Assembly (NCBI RefSeq): GCF_900059565.1
Contig: NZ_FIZW01000001.1
Span: 1 to 64,000 of the forward strand
Direction of reading: 5' to 3'
Origin: Murdochiella massiliensis
GTDB lineage: Bacteria > Bacillota > Clostridia > Tissierellales > Peptoniphilaceae
DNA: 64,000 nucleotides
Of this stretch, positions 51,593-60,598 are shown piece by piece. The position numbers and the translations under genes are program-made. Numbering within the stretch: the stretch's first letter is position 1; every line of letters begins with the position of its first letter. The notes under the pieces were generated by a model, which had not been told where the DNA came from, ran no database searches, and worked only from the letters and a program-made list of their open reading frames with translations.

Positions 51593-52621
51593 ATGTTTAA
51601 AATCGTAACCTTCGGCGAGCTAATGATTCGTCTTCAACCATATAATTATGAGCGATTTGTACAAGCAAATTGTCTTTCTTTTACTTTTGGCGGCGGAGAG
51701 GCCAATGTCGCAGTTTCCTTAGCAAATTATGGCGCTAATGCGACTTTCGTGACAAAACTTCCTTCTCATGCGATTGGGCAGTGTGCAGTTAACTCCTTAC
51801 GACGTTATGGGGTTTATACAGATAAAATTACCCGAGGTGGGAGTCGTGTTGGAATTTACTTTAATGAGAAAGGAGCCTCTCAGCGCGGAAGTCTATGTAT
51901 CTATGATCGAGAACATTCTGCTATTGCTGAAGCTACAGTTGATGATTTTGATTGGGATGATATTTTTGATGGAGCAGATTGGTTTCACTTTACGGGCATT
52001 ACGCCTGCTCTAGGCTCCAATTTGGTCGAAATCTGCAAGCGGGCTTGTATAGCTGCAAAAAAACATGGAGTGAAGATTTCATGCGACTTAAATTATCGCC
52101 AAAAGCTTTGGTCCCGGGCTGAAGCTAGTGAAGCAATGTCGGAATTATGTAAATATGTTGATTTATGCATCGCAAATGAAGAGGATGCGAAAGATGTTTT
52201 TGGAATTGAGTCAGTAGCAACTGATGTTTATGCAGGTGAAATAAATAGGGAAGGATATAAAAGTGTTGCAAAACAGCTTGCTGAGAGATTTGATTTTGAA
52301 AAGGTTGCTATAACTCTGAGAGAATCATATTCTGCGAGTGATAATGGCTGGTCGGCAATGTTATATGATGTGGACTCTAACGCATGTATTTTTTCAAAGA
52401 AGCATGAGCTCAGAATAGTTGACCGTGTAGGCGGTGGAGATAGTTTTAGTGCTGGATTAATCTTTGCTCTACTAAGCAAAAAAAATCTTAAGGATTCAAT
52501 AGAGTTTGCTGTAGCTGCATCGGCACTTAAACACTCTATTGAAGGAGATTACAACATGGTAACGTATGAAGAGGTACAAAAACTTGTTGAAGGCGATGGT
52601 TCTGGACGCATTCAACGGTAA
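51593..52621 (+). CDS. PfkB-family kinase, probably 2-dehydro-3-deoxygluconate kinase
   Basis: This 342-residue sugar kinase has FGELMIRLQP, the substrate loop FTFGGGEANVAVSLANYGA near residue 32, DLNYRQKLW typical of KDG kinases, and the anion-hole/catalytic RVGGGDSFSAGLI near 285. With the preceding KDPG aldolase it would complete KDG to pyruvate and glyceraldehyde 3-phosphate. The start follows AAGGAGAAAATA. Confidence 0.85.
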   Translation: MFKIVTFGELMIRLQPYNYERFVQANCLSFTFGGGEANVAVSLANYGANATFVTKLPSHAIGQCAVNSLRRYGVYTDKITRGGSRVGIYFNEKGASQRGSLCIYDREHSAIAEATVDDFDWDDIFDGADWFHFTGITPALGSNLVEICKRACIAAKKHGVKISCDLNYRQKLWSRAEASEAMSELCKYVDLCIANEEDAKDVFGIESVATDVYAGEINREGYKSVAKQLAERFDFEKVAITLRESYSASDNGWSAMLYDVDSNACIFSKKHELRIVDRVGGGDSFSAGLIFALLSKKNLKDSIEFAVAASALKHSIEGDYNMVTYEEVQKLVEGDGSGRIQR

Positions 52622-52804
52622 GCCAACAAGTAGACCTATGATGCTTTTGGTTTTAGCGCTTTCTCCATAATTCATCGAAAATCTACAGGTGAAAAAATAT
52701 AATGGTGGTGGATAGAGATCTTCTTAGCATATTTGTTACCTTTTACCAAAAAACTGATTTCAAGAAGGTCTGAAAATAATAGTATGCATGATTTATTTAT
52801 ATTT

Positions 52805-52840
52805 TAAGCCGTTCATTGTTATTGGTGGACGGCTTAATTT
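52805..52840 (+). terminator. Terminator of the sugar-acid unit
   Basis: aagccgttca pairs with tggacggctt (one G-T) and is followed by AATTTCATT. The stem is good, the T-run moderate. Between 52622 and 52998 I see no other feature; the stretch is very AT-rich. Confidence 0.6.
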
Positions 52841-52999
52841 CATTCTATAATGCAACCCGCAAGGTTTTCCTTCAAATATTTTTCATCCAAATTTTCAGAT
52901 ATTATCTACCAATATATCATTGAACAACTATTTAGCATTATCTACCTGAAATATCAAAAAAACTATTTCTTATTATCACAAATACATTGAAAGAAAAAA

Positions 53000-53140
53000 A
53001 TGGGAAAGACAGGCGTTCTCTTAGGCCTTGCTTGTGGAGCCTTTGTATTATTGGGTATTTTGCTTTTTCTTAACAAAAAACAATTGGGACAGACGGAGAA
53101 AAGAAAAGGCCGAAAGCTGGAGAATAAAAAGAAAAAGTAA
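53000..53140 (+). CDS. Small single-pass membrane protein with basic tail (hypothetical)
   Basis: This 46-codon frame reads MGKTGVLLGLACGAFVLLGI and then LLFLNKKQLGQ, ending in a Lys/Arg-rich tail. That gives one Gly/Leu-rich helix and a cytoplasmic basic end. GAAAGAAAAA before the ATG is a weak ribosome site. It is convergent with ogt. The amino-acid pattern looks like a real small membrane protein, but no function can be given. Confidence 0.4.
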   Translation: MGKTGVLLGLACGAFVLLGILLFLNKKQLGQTEKRKGRKLENKKKK

Positions 53141-53168
53141 TTCAAGGAATCTATTTAAATCAATATGA

Positions 53169-53690
53169 TTACCGCATGCGCTCCTCCCATGCCAACAACT
53201 GTGCTTTTCGTTTCAATCCACCGGCATAACCGGTTAGCGCGCCCTTTGCACCGACCACACGGTGACAAGGGATGATGAGAAGAATGGGATTGTGCGCAAC
53301 GGCGTTACCGACGGCTTGGGCGGACATGGTCGGACGGCTCAATCGTTTTGCCGCCTGCAGGGCAACATCACCATAGGTCAAAGTTTGTCCATAGGGAATT
53401 GTAAGCAGAATTTCGTAGATGATATGGCGAAAGGGCGTAGTGTTGCTAGTCAGAGGAGGAAGAAAATTCGGCTGATGACCGGAAAAATAAAGATCCAGCC
53501 AGCGTGTTGTCTCTTGAAAGACGGGCTGGTTCAAATATTTTGATGATCCAGAAACGGAAAAATGCTCCTCGAAGCGCAGTGCGTGAAGAGCATTTTCATC
53601 GAATGTGATTCGGATCGTGCCGAGCGGAGAAGAATAAAATCCCGTCATCACGGGAGTGGTCGGGAAAACCCGAAAAACCTCAGCCTTCAT
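53169..53690 (-). CDS. ogt: Methylated-DNA-[protein]-cysteine S-methyltransferase
   Basis: This 173-residue suicide repair enzyme moves the methyl group from O6-methylguanine to Cys. IPCHRVVGAKGALTGYAGGLKRKAQLLAWE contains the active PCHRV motif, and IPYGQTLTYGDVA and AQAVGNAVAHNPI are standard. The ATG at 53690 lies inside the end of the FeoA-like gene (overlap 11 bases), implying coupling. Confidence 0.93.
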   Translation of the reverse strand: MKAEVFRVFPTTPVMTGFYSSPLGTIRITFDENALHALRFEEHFSVSGSSKYLNQPVFQETTRWLDLYFSGHQPNFLPPLTSNTTPFRHIIYEILLTIPYGQTLTYGDVALQAAKRLSRPTMSAQAVGNAVAHNPILLIIPCHRVVGAKGALTGYAGGLKRKAQLLAWEERMR

Positions 53691-53955
53691 GTTCTGCGCA
53701 TGGACGCGCCTGGAGCAGAAACGGCTGTGCACTTTCCGCGACCGGAGCGACATCTATCTTTTGCGCCAACTCACGACTGATGCCGAGGCGTGTTTCCTTG
53801 ACCACAACAATATAGTTTCCTTGCGTTTCATTCACCAATCGAATTTGACTGCCGGGAACAAATCCAAGATTCATCAGCTGTTTTTGCAGTTTTTCGCGTC
53901 CTCCGATATGTGTTATTTCATAGGCTTCACCCGGATTCGCTAAGAACAGTTTCAT
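53680..53955 (-). CDS. FeoA-domain protein
   Basis: This 91-residue SH3-like protein (LANPGEAYEITHIGGREKLQKQLMNLGFVPGSQIRLVNE) has the FeoA core with an extra tail of about 18 residues. FeoA normally assists the FeoB iron transporter, but no feoB is in the window. It lies first in an operon with ogt, and a palindrome resembling a metal-regulator box lies upstream. Confidence 0.82.
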   Translation of the reverse strand: MKLFLANPGEAYEITHIGGREKLQKQLMNLGFVPGSQIRLVNETQGNYIVVVKETRLGISRELAQKIDVAPVAESAQPFLLQARPCAEHEG

Positions 53956-54071
53956 GATACATCCTTTCTAATGGCGATTATGTTTCGCCGACAACTTCAC
54001 GCAAAGCATTCTATGTACATGACGAGAGGTGCCGGACGGTACCGAAAAACTCGTCCATTGTCCAAGAGATA

Positions 54072-54087
54072 GTTAGCTTTATCTAAC
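54072..54087. promoter_or_regulatory. Possible metalloregulator box
   Basis: gttag-ctttat-ctaac is an inverted repeat in the region between feoA and the divergent rlmL-like gene. The GTTAG/CTAAC half-sites resemble those of DtxR/IdeR-type boxes but with a longer centre. The rest of 53956-54250 shows no gene. Confidence 0.4.
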
Positions 54088-54250
54088 ATGATTTTACGCG
54101 GGGTTGTGCTTGACGTCAAGAGCGATTTTCACAGCGGTTAACTTATATTGTCGAAATTGCTCTTTATTTTTTCATTTCCTCGTGACTTGACTCTGTCTGA
54201 CTGGAAAAAACCGCTCAAATACGCCAGAATAGAACCGGGAGGAAAGACAG

Positions 54251-55402
54251 ATGACGCAATGGACCATACATGCTACAGCGGCCTTCGGGCTGGAAGCGGT
54301 GGTAAAAAGACAATGCGAAGCACTCGGGTTCGGCCCCTGTCGTATTGAAGAGGGGCATGTACTGTTTGCCGGTGACGTCGAGGACGTGATGCGGGCAAAC
54401 TTGTATTTGGCCAGTGCGGATCGTGTGCTGTTGGAAGTGGGACGTTTTCGTGCCGAAAGTTTCGACGCGTTGTTCGAAGCGACGAGGGCGCTGGGCTGGA
54501 CGGATTGTTTGCCGTGCGACGCCCGTTTTCCGGTGCGTGCGAAAACCGTACAATCCCAATTGGCTTCGCCGTCCGATGTGCAGAAACTGGTCAAAAAAGC
54601 GGTGGTCACCGCATTACAGCGTCGGGATGCGTTGGAACATTTTCCGGAAGACGGCGCACTGTTTCCCATCGACGTGACCATTCGCCACGACGAATGCGTG
54701 GTGTGTCTGGATACGACCGGCGAGGGCTTGTTCAAGCGAGGCTATCGACGGGAAAAAGGTGGCGCGCCGCTGAAAGAAACCATGGCGGCTGCGCTTATTG
54801 ATCTTTCTGTCTGGATACCGGATCGCCCGTTTGCCGACGTTTTTTGCGGATCGGGTACTCTCGTGATCGAAGCGGCGCGCAAAGCAAGAGGCATTGCCCC
54901 GGGCCTTGATCGCTCTTTTCTCTTTTTGCATTGGCCGTGGATCAATGCGCAACGGTATAGGGAATTGCGCCGCGAAGCGCTGGCTGCGGTTAAGACGGAT
55001 CTTGAAGCCGATATGCTCGGCTTTGATATCGATCCGGCCATGGTTCGCATCGCACGGCACAATGCCGACGAGGCAGGTGTTTCCGATATGGTTCGCTTTG
55101 TGAATCGGGATATGCGCCAAGTCGGATTCCATGAAAACTTCGGTGTTCTTGTGACTAACCCGCCGTACGGAAAGCGTCTTTCTCCCGTAGAAGGCGTGGA
55201 TGCGCTGATGTGCGACTTCGCACGGCGATTTTTAACCCTGCGCACGTGGTCGACGTATGTCCTCACCGCTATGCCGGATTTCGAGACGCTGACCTTGCAT
55301 GAAGCGGGAAGAGAAGCAACCAGACGACGGAAACTGTTTAATGGTGGAGAAGAAACAACCTATTATCAATTTTTAGGCCCCGATCCGAAATTGTTTCGCT
55401 AA
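54251..55402 (+). CDS. THUMP-domain class I SAM-dependent RNA methyltransferase (RlmL/YcbY type)
   Basis: This 383-residue protein has an N-terminal ferredoxin-like/THUMP part (residues 1-160) and a Rossmann methyltransferase. SAM-binding ADVFCGSGTLVIEAA lies near 198, GFDIDPAMVRIARHNA near 258, and the NPPYGKR catalytic motif near 302. The family methylates N2 of guanosine in 23S rRNA. Length matches the single-domain Firmicutes form (YpsC). GGGAGG precedes the start. It leads a same-strand run to dnaE. Confidence 0.9.
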   Translation: MTQWTIHATAAFGLEAVVKRQCEALGFGPCRIEEGHVLFAGDVEDVMRANLYLASADRVLLEVGRFRAESFDALFEATRALGWTDCLPCDARFPVRAKTVQSQLASPSDVQKLVKKAVVTALQRRDALEHFPEDGALFPIDVTIRHDECVVCLDTTGEGLFKRGYRREKGGAPLKETMAAALIDLSVWIPDRPFADVFCGSGTLVIEAARKARGIAPGLDRSFLFLHWPWINAQRYRELRREALAAVKTDLEADMLGFDIDPAMVRIARHNADEAGVSDMVRFVNRDMRQVGFHENFGVLVTNPPYGKRLSPVEGVDALMCDFARRFLTLRTWSTYVLTAMPDFETLTLHEAGREATRRRKLFNGGEETTYYQFLGPDPKLFR

Positions 55403-55477
55403 TGAACTGTGCGGATTCTCCGTCGCAAAGGCCTCCGCTATGATAAGATAATGACGGGAACGGCGAGGGAGGAGCGC

Positions 55478-56569
55478 ATGAAAAATACCACAATAAAAGA
55501 GCAGACCTTTCTTACCGATACCACTCTTTTGAATGCGATGGAAGATTATGTGCGCGTCGTCGATCGTAGGGGACGTATTCTCTTTGAAAACGAGGCGCTT
55601 TTACGTTTTAATCAGGTAGAAAGTAAGGGAAGGCCAATTTTTCCGCTGTCCACAGCAACAGGTCCGTTTCTTGAGCACACCGTCACAAGAACGGAGTTTT
55701 GTGTTGCCGGACACGTGTTTTCCGTGATGAATTCGCCTATTTATGAAGATGGCGAAGTCGCTGCAGCCATACAAGTGTTTCGCGACACCACCATCCAGAA
55801 CAACATTACCATGCAGCTGATGAACCGGGACCGAAAATGGCAAAAAGAAATTGCCTTGGCGCGGACCATCCAAACAAAAATGCTGCCACGTATGAAGTCA
55901 TTCGGGCATTTGCAATTCGACTTTGCCTACATGCCCAGTGAAGAGCTTTCCGGCGATTTCTTTGATTTTGTGCCGCTGGGCAAAGGCCGCCTGGGCTTCT
56001 ATATTTCCGACGTGGTCGGCCACGGTGTATCTGCTTCGATTTTGACTATGTTCGTCCGACAGACCATGCGTTCTATTCTGGAAGAAGAAAAAATTCGCGA
56101 GCCCGCACAGGTTTTGCATGCGTTGCGCGATCGATTTTACGAAATCCAAATGGACGACGGACAATATTTTTCTCTGTTTTATGCCGTCTTTGACACCGTT
56201 GAAAACACCTTGACGTACGCGAATGCAGGGCATCATTGTTTGCCAATGGTGGAAAGCGATGGGGATTTGGATGTTTTGTTTGCCACAGGCAAACTCATTT
56301 CGCCGGTCCCCCTGGAAGGGTATACCTATCAACAGCACGTTCGTCCCATGCATAAAGAAGAGCGTTTTCTTTTCTTTACCGACGGGGCGGTTGAAGCGAA
56401 GAATGCATTGGGCGTCGAATACGGCGAAGAAAATCTGCGCCGTTTATTGCTCAGTACAAAAAAGAACACGTTACCGACGATTGTCCACGATTTGCGCCAA
56501 TATACTGGAGAGCAACTCAAGGATGACATTGCGATTGTCTATGTTGAGAATCAAAGGAGGAAAGCATGA
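55478..56569 (+). CDS. PAS-type sensor and SpoIIE/RsbU-like PP2C phosphatase
   Basis: This 363-residue protein has an N-terminal PAS-like domain (LLNAMEDYVRVVDRRGRILFENEALLRFN), a short linker helix, and a PP2C domain from about residue 130. In the latter, EIALARTIQTKMLP, FDFAYMPSEELSGDFFDFVPL and GFYISDVVGHGVSASILTMFVRQ carry the metal Asp residues, followed by FTDGAVEAKNALG and DDIAIVYV. Such phosphatases act on anti-sigma-factor antagonists. No partner genes are adjacent. It overlaps pgi by four bases. Confidence 0.87.
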   Translation: MKNTTIKEQTFLTDTTLLNAMEDYVRVVDRRGRILFENEALLRFNQVESKGRPIFPLSTATGPFLEHTVTRTEFCVAGHVFSVMNSPIYEDGEVAAAIQVFRDTTIQNNITMQLMNRDRKWQKEIALARTIQTKMLPRMKSFGHLQFDFAYMPSEELSGDFFDFVPLGKGRLGFYISDVVGHGVSASILTMFVRQTMRSILEEEKIREPAQVLHALRDRFYEIQMDDGQYFSLFYAVFDTVENTLTYANAGHHCLPMVESDGDLDVLFATGKLISPVPLEGYTYQQHVRPMHKEERFLFFTDGAVEAKNALGVEYGEENLRRLLLSTKKNTLPTIVHDLRQYTGEQLKDDIAIVYVENQRRKA

Positions 56570-57840
56570 AGCTGGACTTGTCACAGGCCGGAATGGCGAA
56601 GGCTCGGGAAGAAAAGAAAGAACAGGTGTTGGCCGCCCTCAATACGCTGGTGCAAAAGAACGGCGCGGGCAATGACTTTTTAGGTTGGGTGGATCTGCCG
56701 GAAGAGGTGGATCAAAAAGAACTGTCGCGCATCCGTGAAGCGGCAAAACGTATTCGCAATGAAGCGGAGGCGCTGGTGGTCATCGGCATCGGCGGATCGT
56801 ATCTCGGTGCCCGTGCGGTGATTGAGGCGCTTTCCCCATCGTATGAAAAGGAAAAACCGGAAATTCTTTTTGCGGGCAATCAGCTTAGCGCCGAGGAAAC
56901 CGTGGAACTTTTAGCGCATCTTAAGGGGAAGACCTTTGCGATCAACGTCATCTCCAAATCCGGGACCACCACTGAACCGGCTGTGGCGTTTCGTCATTTC
57001 AAGGCATTGCTTGAAGAAAATGTCGGCAAAGAAAAAGCCAAGTCTCTCATCTTTGCCACAACCGATCGGAAGCGCGGTGCCCTCAAGACTTTGGCCGATG
57101 CAGAAGGCTATGAAACCTTTGTTGTTCCGGATGACATCGGCGGACGCTTTACCGTCCTGACGGCTGTAGGTCTGTTGCCGATTGCTGCGGCGGGCATCGA
57201 CGTGGATGCATTGATTGAAGGCGCAAGAACGATGCGAAAAACGGTACTTGAGGCCAATTTTGAAACGAATCCGGCGCTTCGCTATGCAGCCTCCCGTTTG
57301 GCGCTCATGGAAGAAGGAAAAAACATCGAAATTCTCGTGTCGTATGAACCGAAGATGCACTACATCCAGGAATGGTGGAAACAATTGGCGGGCGAGAGTG
57401 AAGGCAAAGAGGGCAAAGGTCTCTTTCCGGCATCCGTCAGCAATACAACCGATCTGCATTCCTTGGGGCAGTGGATTCAGGAAGGTCCGCGCATCCTTTT
57501 TGAGACGGTAGTGTGGTTTGCCGAAGTCGACAAGGATGTGGCCGTGCCGAGTACAGCGGATAATTTGGACGGGCTGAACTATCTTGCCGGCAAGTCCATG
57601 CATGAGGTGAATGAACAGGCCATGGAAGCGACGCGTCAGGCGCATTATGACGGCGCGGCGCCCAATCATCTGCTGGTTTTCCGCAAACTGGATGCGGAAA
57701 ATCTCGGCGCTATGCTCTATTTCTTTGAAACGGTCATCGGTATTACAGGTTATGCCATGGGCGTTAACCCCTTCAATCAACCGGGCGTGGAGCAGTACAA
57801 GACAAATATGTTCCAACGCTTAGGTAAACCGGGCTATTAA
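56566..57840 (+). CDS. pgi: Glucose-6-phosphate isomerase
   Basis: This 424-residue enzyme interconverts glucose 6-phosphate and fructose 6-phosphate. VVIGIGGSYLGARAVIEAL near residue 65, NVISKSGTTTEPAVAFR near 127, and GRFTVLTAVGLLPIAAAGID are family signatures. The C-terminal part has the active-site lysine region QPGVEQYK. It is slightly shorter than the usual 445-450. It starts in the overlap with the phosphatase stop. Confidence 0.94.
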   Translation: MKLDLSQAGMAKAREEKKEQVLAALNTLVQKNGAGNDFLGWVDLPEEVDQKELSRIREAAKRIRNEAEALVVIGIGGSYLGARAVIEALSPSYEKEKPEILFAGNQLSAEETVELLAHLKGKTFAINVISKSGTTTEPAVAFRHFKALLEENVGKEKAKSLIFATTDRKRGALKTLADAEGYETFVVPDDIGGRFTVLTAVGLLPIAAAGIDVDALIEGARTMRKTVLEANFETNPALRYAASRLALMEEGKNIEILVSYEPKMHYIQEWWKQLAGESEGKEGKGLFPASVSNTTDLHSLGQWIQEGPRILFETVVWFAEVDKDVAVPSTADNLDGLNYLAGKSMHEVNEQAMEATRQAHYDGAAPNHLLVFRKLDAENLGAMLYFFETVIGITGYAMGVNPFNQPGVEQYKTNMFQRLGKPGY

Positions 57841-57892
57841 TAAGAGCGCGTTCGTAACCGCTTTTTCCTATGGAACTTAATAAGGAGGAAAC

Positions 57893-58600
57893 ATGGCCAC
57901 ACCACATATTGAAGCAGAAAAAGGCGAAATTGCGGAAAAAATCCTGTTGCCGGGTGACCCGTTGCGCGCAAAATTCATTGCCGAGACGTATTTGACCGAT
58001 GCGGTTTGCTTTAATCGCGTGCGCAATATGCTGGGCTATACCGGCCTCTATCGCGGAGAGCGCGTTTCCGTCATGGGCACGGGCATGGGTATGCCTTCGC
58101 TGTCCATTTACGCACATGAACTGATTCATGCGTATGGCGTAAAGACCTTGATTCGTGTGGGTTCGGCGGGGGCGATGCGTGAGGATCTGCATCTGTATGA
58201 TCTTGTTCTTGCGCAAGGGGCCTGCACCGATTCGCGTATTGCCTTTCCCTATGCCTTAAACGGTACGTATTCCGCTATTGCCTCGTGGAATCTGCTTTCG
58301 CGCGCTGCACAGGCAGCCGATGCACAGGGAAAAACCGTACATGTGGGCAATGTGTTTTCCACCGATGTTTTTTACAATCCGCTCAACAGCAGTGAAGCCC
58401 ATTGGAAAAAATGGGCAAATATGGGCTGCTTGGCTGTGGAAATGGAAACGTACGCTCTCTACGCTCTGGCAGCCTCCGCAGGCGTCGATGCGCTGGCCAT
58501 TCTCACCATTTCCGATTCTCTTGTCAGCGGTAAGGAAACCACCTCCGAGGAACGACAGAACAGTTTTCACGCCATGATGGAAATTGCACTGGCCGTGTAG
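57893..58600 (+). CDS. deoD: Purine-nucleoside phosphorylase
   Basis: This 235-residue hexameric-type phosphorylase has [31 protein letters not shown] at the start, the phosphate-binding Arg segment RVGSAGA and [12 protein letters not shown] with the ribose-binding Met-Glu. [11 protein letters not shown] carries the base-contacting Asp. With deoC it recycles nucleosides. AAGGAGGAAAC precedes it. Confidence 0.95.
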   Translation: MATPHIEAEKGEIAEKILLPGDPLRAKFIAETYLTDAVCFNRVRNMLGYTGLYRGERVSVMGTGMGMPSLSIYAHELIHAYGVKTLIRVGSAGAMREDLHLYDLVLAQGACTDSRIAFPYALNGTYSAIASWNLLSRAAQAADAQGKTVHVGNVFSTDVFYNPLNSSEAHWKKWANMGCLAVEMETYALYALAASAGVDALAILTISDSLVSGKETTSEERQNSFHAMMEIALAV

Positions 58601-58635
58601 TTTGAAGAATGAAACAAAATAGAAATGAGGAAACT

Positions 58636-59283
58636 ATGCAGATCAATCGCATGATCGATCACACGTTGCTCAAACCCGACGCACAGCCGGAAGAAATTGA
58701 AAAATTGTGTGTTGAGGCATTGCAGTATCACTTTTATTCCTGTTGTGTAAACGGCTCTTTTGTCGCACAGGTGCACGGACGTCTTGCCGGGTCGGATGTG
58801 AAGACGTGCTGTGTGGTCGGATTCCCTCTTGGCGCGATGTCAACGGCAGCAAAAGCGGCCGAAGCGCGCGATGCGGTAGCAAACGGTGCCGATGAAATCG
58901 ATATGGTAATTCATGTGGGTGCGCTCAAACGCGGGGACACCGAATACGTGCGCGAAGATATTGCTCAGGTCAAGGCCGCTTGTGGCAATCGCATCCTGAA
59001 GGTCATTCTGGAGACGTGTCTGTTGACCGACGAAGAAAAATCGCTGGGCTGTGTTTTGGCCATTCAGGGTGGCGCAGATTTTGTGAAAACCTCTACCGGG
59101 TTCTCGACAGGTGGTGCGACGGTGCACGATGTGCGCCTGATGAAGGAAACGGTAGGCGAGAGCGCCGAAGTCAAGGCTTCCGGCGGCATTCATACCGCAG
59201 AAGAAGCCCTCGCTATGATTGAAGCCGGAGCAACGCGCATCGGCGCAAGTGCAGGCATCGCCATTGTGGAAGGCATGAAGTAA
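58636..59283 (+). CDS. deoC: Deoxyribose-phosphate aldolase
   Basis: This 215-residue class I aldolase splits deoxyribose 5-phosphate to acetaldehyde and glyceraldehyde 3-phosphate. IDHTLLKPDA at the N terminus, LKVILETCLL with one active lysine region and FVKTSTGFSTGGAT with the Schiff-base Lys are diagnostic. The ATG at 58636 follows TGAGGAAACT. Partner of deoD. Confidence 0.95.
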   Translation: MQINRMIDHTLLKPDAQPEEIEKLCVEALQYHFYSCCVNGSFVAQVHGRLAGSDVKTCCVVGFPLGAMSTAAKAAEARDAVANGADEIDMVIHVGALKRGDTEYVREDIAQVKAACGNRILKVILETCLLTDEEKSLGCVLAIQGGADFVKTSTGFSTGGATVHDVRLMKETVGESAEVKASGGIHTAEEALAMIEAGATRIGASAGIAIVEGMK

Positions 59284-59299
59284 CGAATTCGAGGAAAGC

Positions 59300-59767
59300 A
59301 TGCATCGACAAGAAGACGTTCAGCTGCTCAACATGGTGATGTTGGAGCGTGCCGACGGCGCTGTTTTGGTGTTGGATAAAGTCAAAAAAGAAGGTTGGGA
59401 AGGGCTGACCTTTCCGGGCGGCAAAGTGGAACCGAATGAGAGTCTGACCGATGCCATGCGCCGTGAAGCGTGGGAAGAAACCGGTCTCACCCTCGGTCGG
59501 GTGGATCTCGTCGGCATGGTGCATTGGCTGCATCAGGATAAACCTTTGCGCCAACTGGGACTCTTATATCGTTGTGACGACTTTTCCGGCGACGTGGTTG
59601 CCGGGCCGGAAGGCAGTTTGCAATGGATGTCGTTTTCTTCTTTTCTGGCGATTCAACCCAAGAGCGATTCCATGGATGAGATGCTGGAAATTTATCAGGG
59701 AAAAGCCAAAGAGGTGCTGATTACCGTCAACGACGGGAAAAAAGGCGAGGTCACCTTCATTCGGTGA
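59300..59767 (+). CDS. NUDIX hydrolase (MutT/MTH1-like)
   Basis: This 155-residue protein has a complete Nudix box, from GGKVEPNESLTDAMRREAWEETGL (near residue 46), with the G-x5-E-x7-REUxEExGU pattern. It resembles 8-oxo-dGTP diphosphatases that clean the nucleotide pool. It overlaps nothing and is followed after 26 bases by the sirtuin. Confidence 0.88.
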   Translation: MHRQEDVQLLNMVMLERADGAVLVLDKVKKEGWEGLTFPGGKVEPNESLTDAMRREAWEETGLTLGRVDLVGMVHWLHQDKPLRQLGLLYRCDDFSGDVVAGPEGSLQWMSFSSFLAIQPKSDSMDEMLEIYQGKAKEVLITVNDGKKGEVTFIR

Positions 59768-59793
59768 TGATGCACAAACCAAAGGAGGAAGCC

Positions 59794-60531
59794 ATGGAAT
59801 TTACAGACGCGATGAAGAAAGCGAAAGCCTGGGTCAAGGATAGCTCCCACATCGTCTTTTTCGGCGGTGCCGGCGTTTCCACGGCTTCGGGTATTCCTGA
59901 TTTTCGTTCAGAAAACGGCCTCTATCACACCATGAAGCGTGAGCATTCTCCGGAATATTATTTCAGTCATGAATTTAGCATCGAAGATCCCGACGGCTTT
60001 GCGGATTTTACTCGTGAATGCATCGCCAGCTATCAGGTTCCGCCAAGCGGCGCCCATTTGGCGTTGGCGCGCCTGGAGCAGGAAGGAAAGCTCGATGCGG
60101 TGGTCACGCAAAACATCGACAGTCTGCATCAACGCGCCGGTAGCAAACGCGTTTTTGAAGTGCATGGCAATATGGCGCGCATCTACTGTCCCGCTTGTGG
60201 GCATCATCTGCCCGTTGAAGAATTTATGGCCGGAAAGGGGCGCGCACTTTGCCCGATTTGCGGGGAAATTATGCGCCCGGACGTAGTGCTCTATGGGGAA
60301 CCGCTCAATGAAGACGTATTTCTCGGTGCCATTCAGGCCATTGCGAAAGCCGACACGCTCATCGTAGGCGGTACATCGCTTGTCGTCTATCCGGCTGCGG
60401 GTCTCTTGAATTATTATCGCGGTCATCAGTTCATACTTCTTAATCGCGACCCTACACCGGCAGATTCGCGGGCGAATATTGCGATACACGGCAACATCGC
60501 CGAAATTTTACCGGCTTTGGTGGAAGATTGA
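59794..60531 (+). CDS. cobB: NAD-dependent protein deacylase (sirtuin)
   Basis: This 245-residue Sir2 protein has GGAGVSTASGIPDFRSENGLY near residue 27, TQNIDSLHQRAG, the catalytic VHGN histidine, two zinc pairs CPAC and CPIC, and GTSLVVYPAAGLLNY. It lacks the Tyr/Arg signature I would expect of a dedicated desuccinylase as far as I can see, so general deacetylase is assumed. The ATG at 59794 follows AAAGGAGGAAGCC. Confidence 0.93.
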   Translation: MEFTDAMKKAKAWVKDSSHIVFFGGAGVSTASGIPDFRSENGLYHTMKREHSPEYYFSHEFSIEDPDGFADFTRECIASYQVPPSGAHLALARLEQEGKLDAVVTQNIDSLHQRAGSKRVFEVHGNMARIYCPACGHHLPVEEFMAGKGRALCPICGEIMRPDVVLYGEPLNEDVFLGAIQAIAKADTLIVGGTSLVVYPAAGLLNYYRGHQFILLNRDPTPADSRANIAIHGNIAEILPALVED

Positions 60532-60598
60532 AAACGCGAGGAAAGAACGAAACAGATTTTCTCGTCGCTGAAGAGGCGAACACGGACAGGAGGGACCG

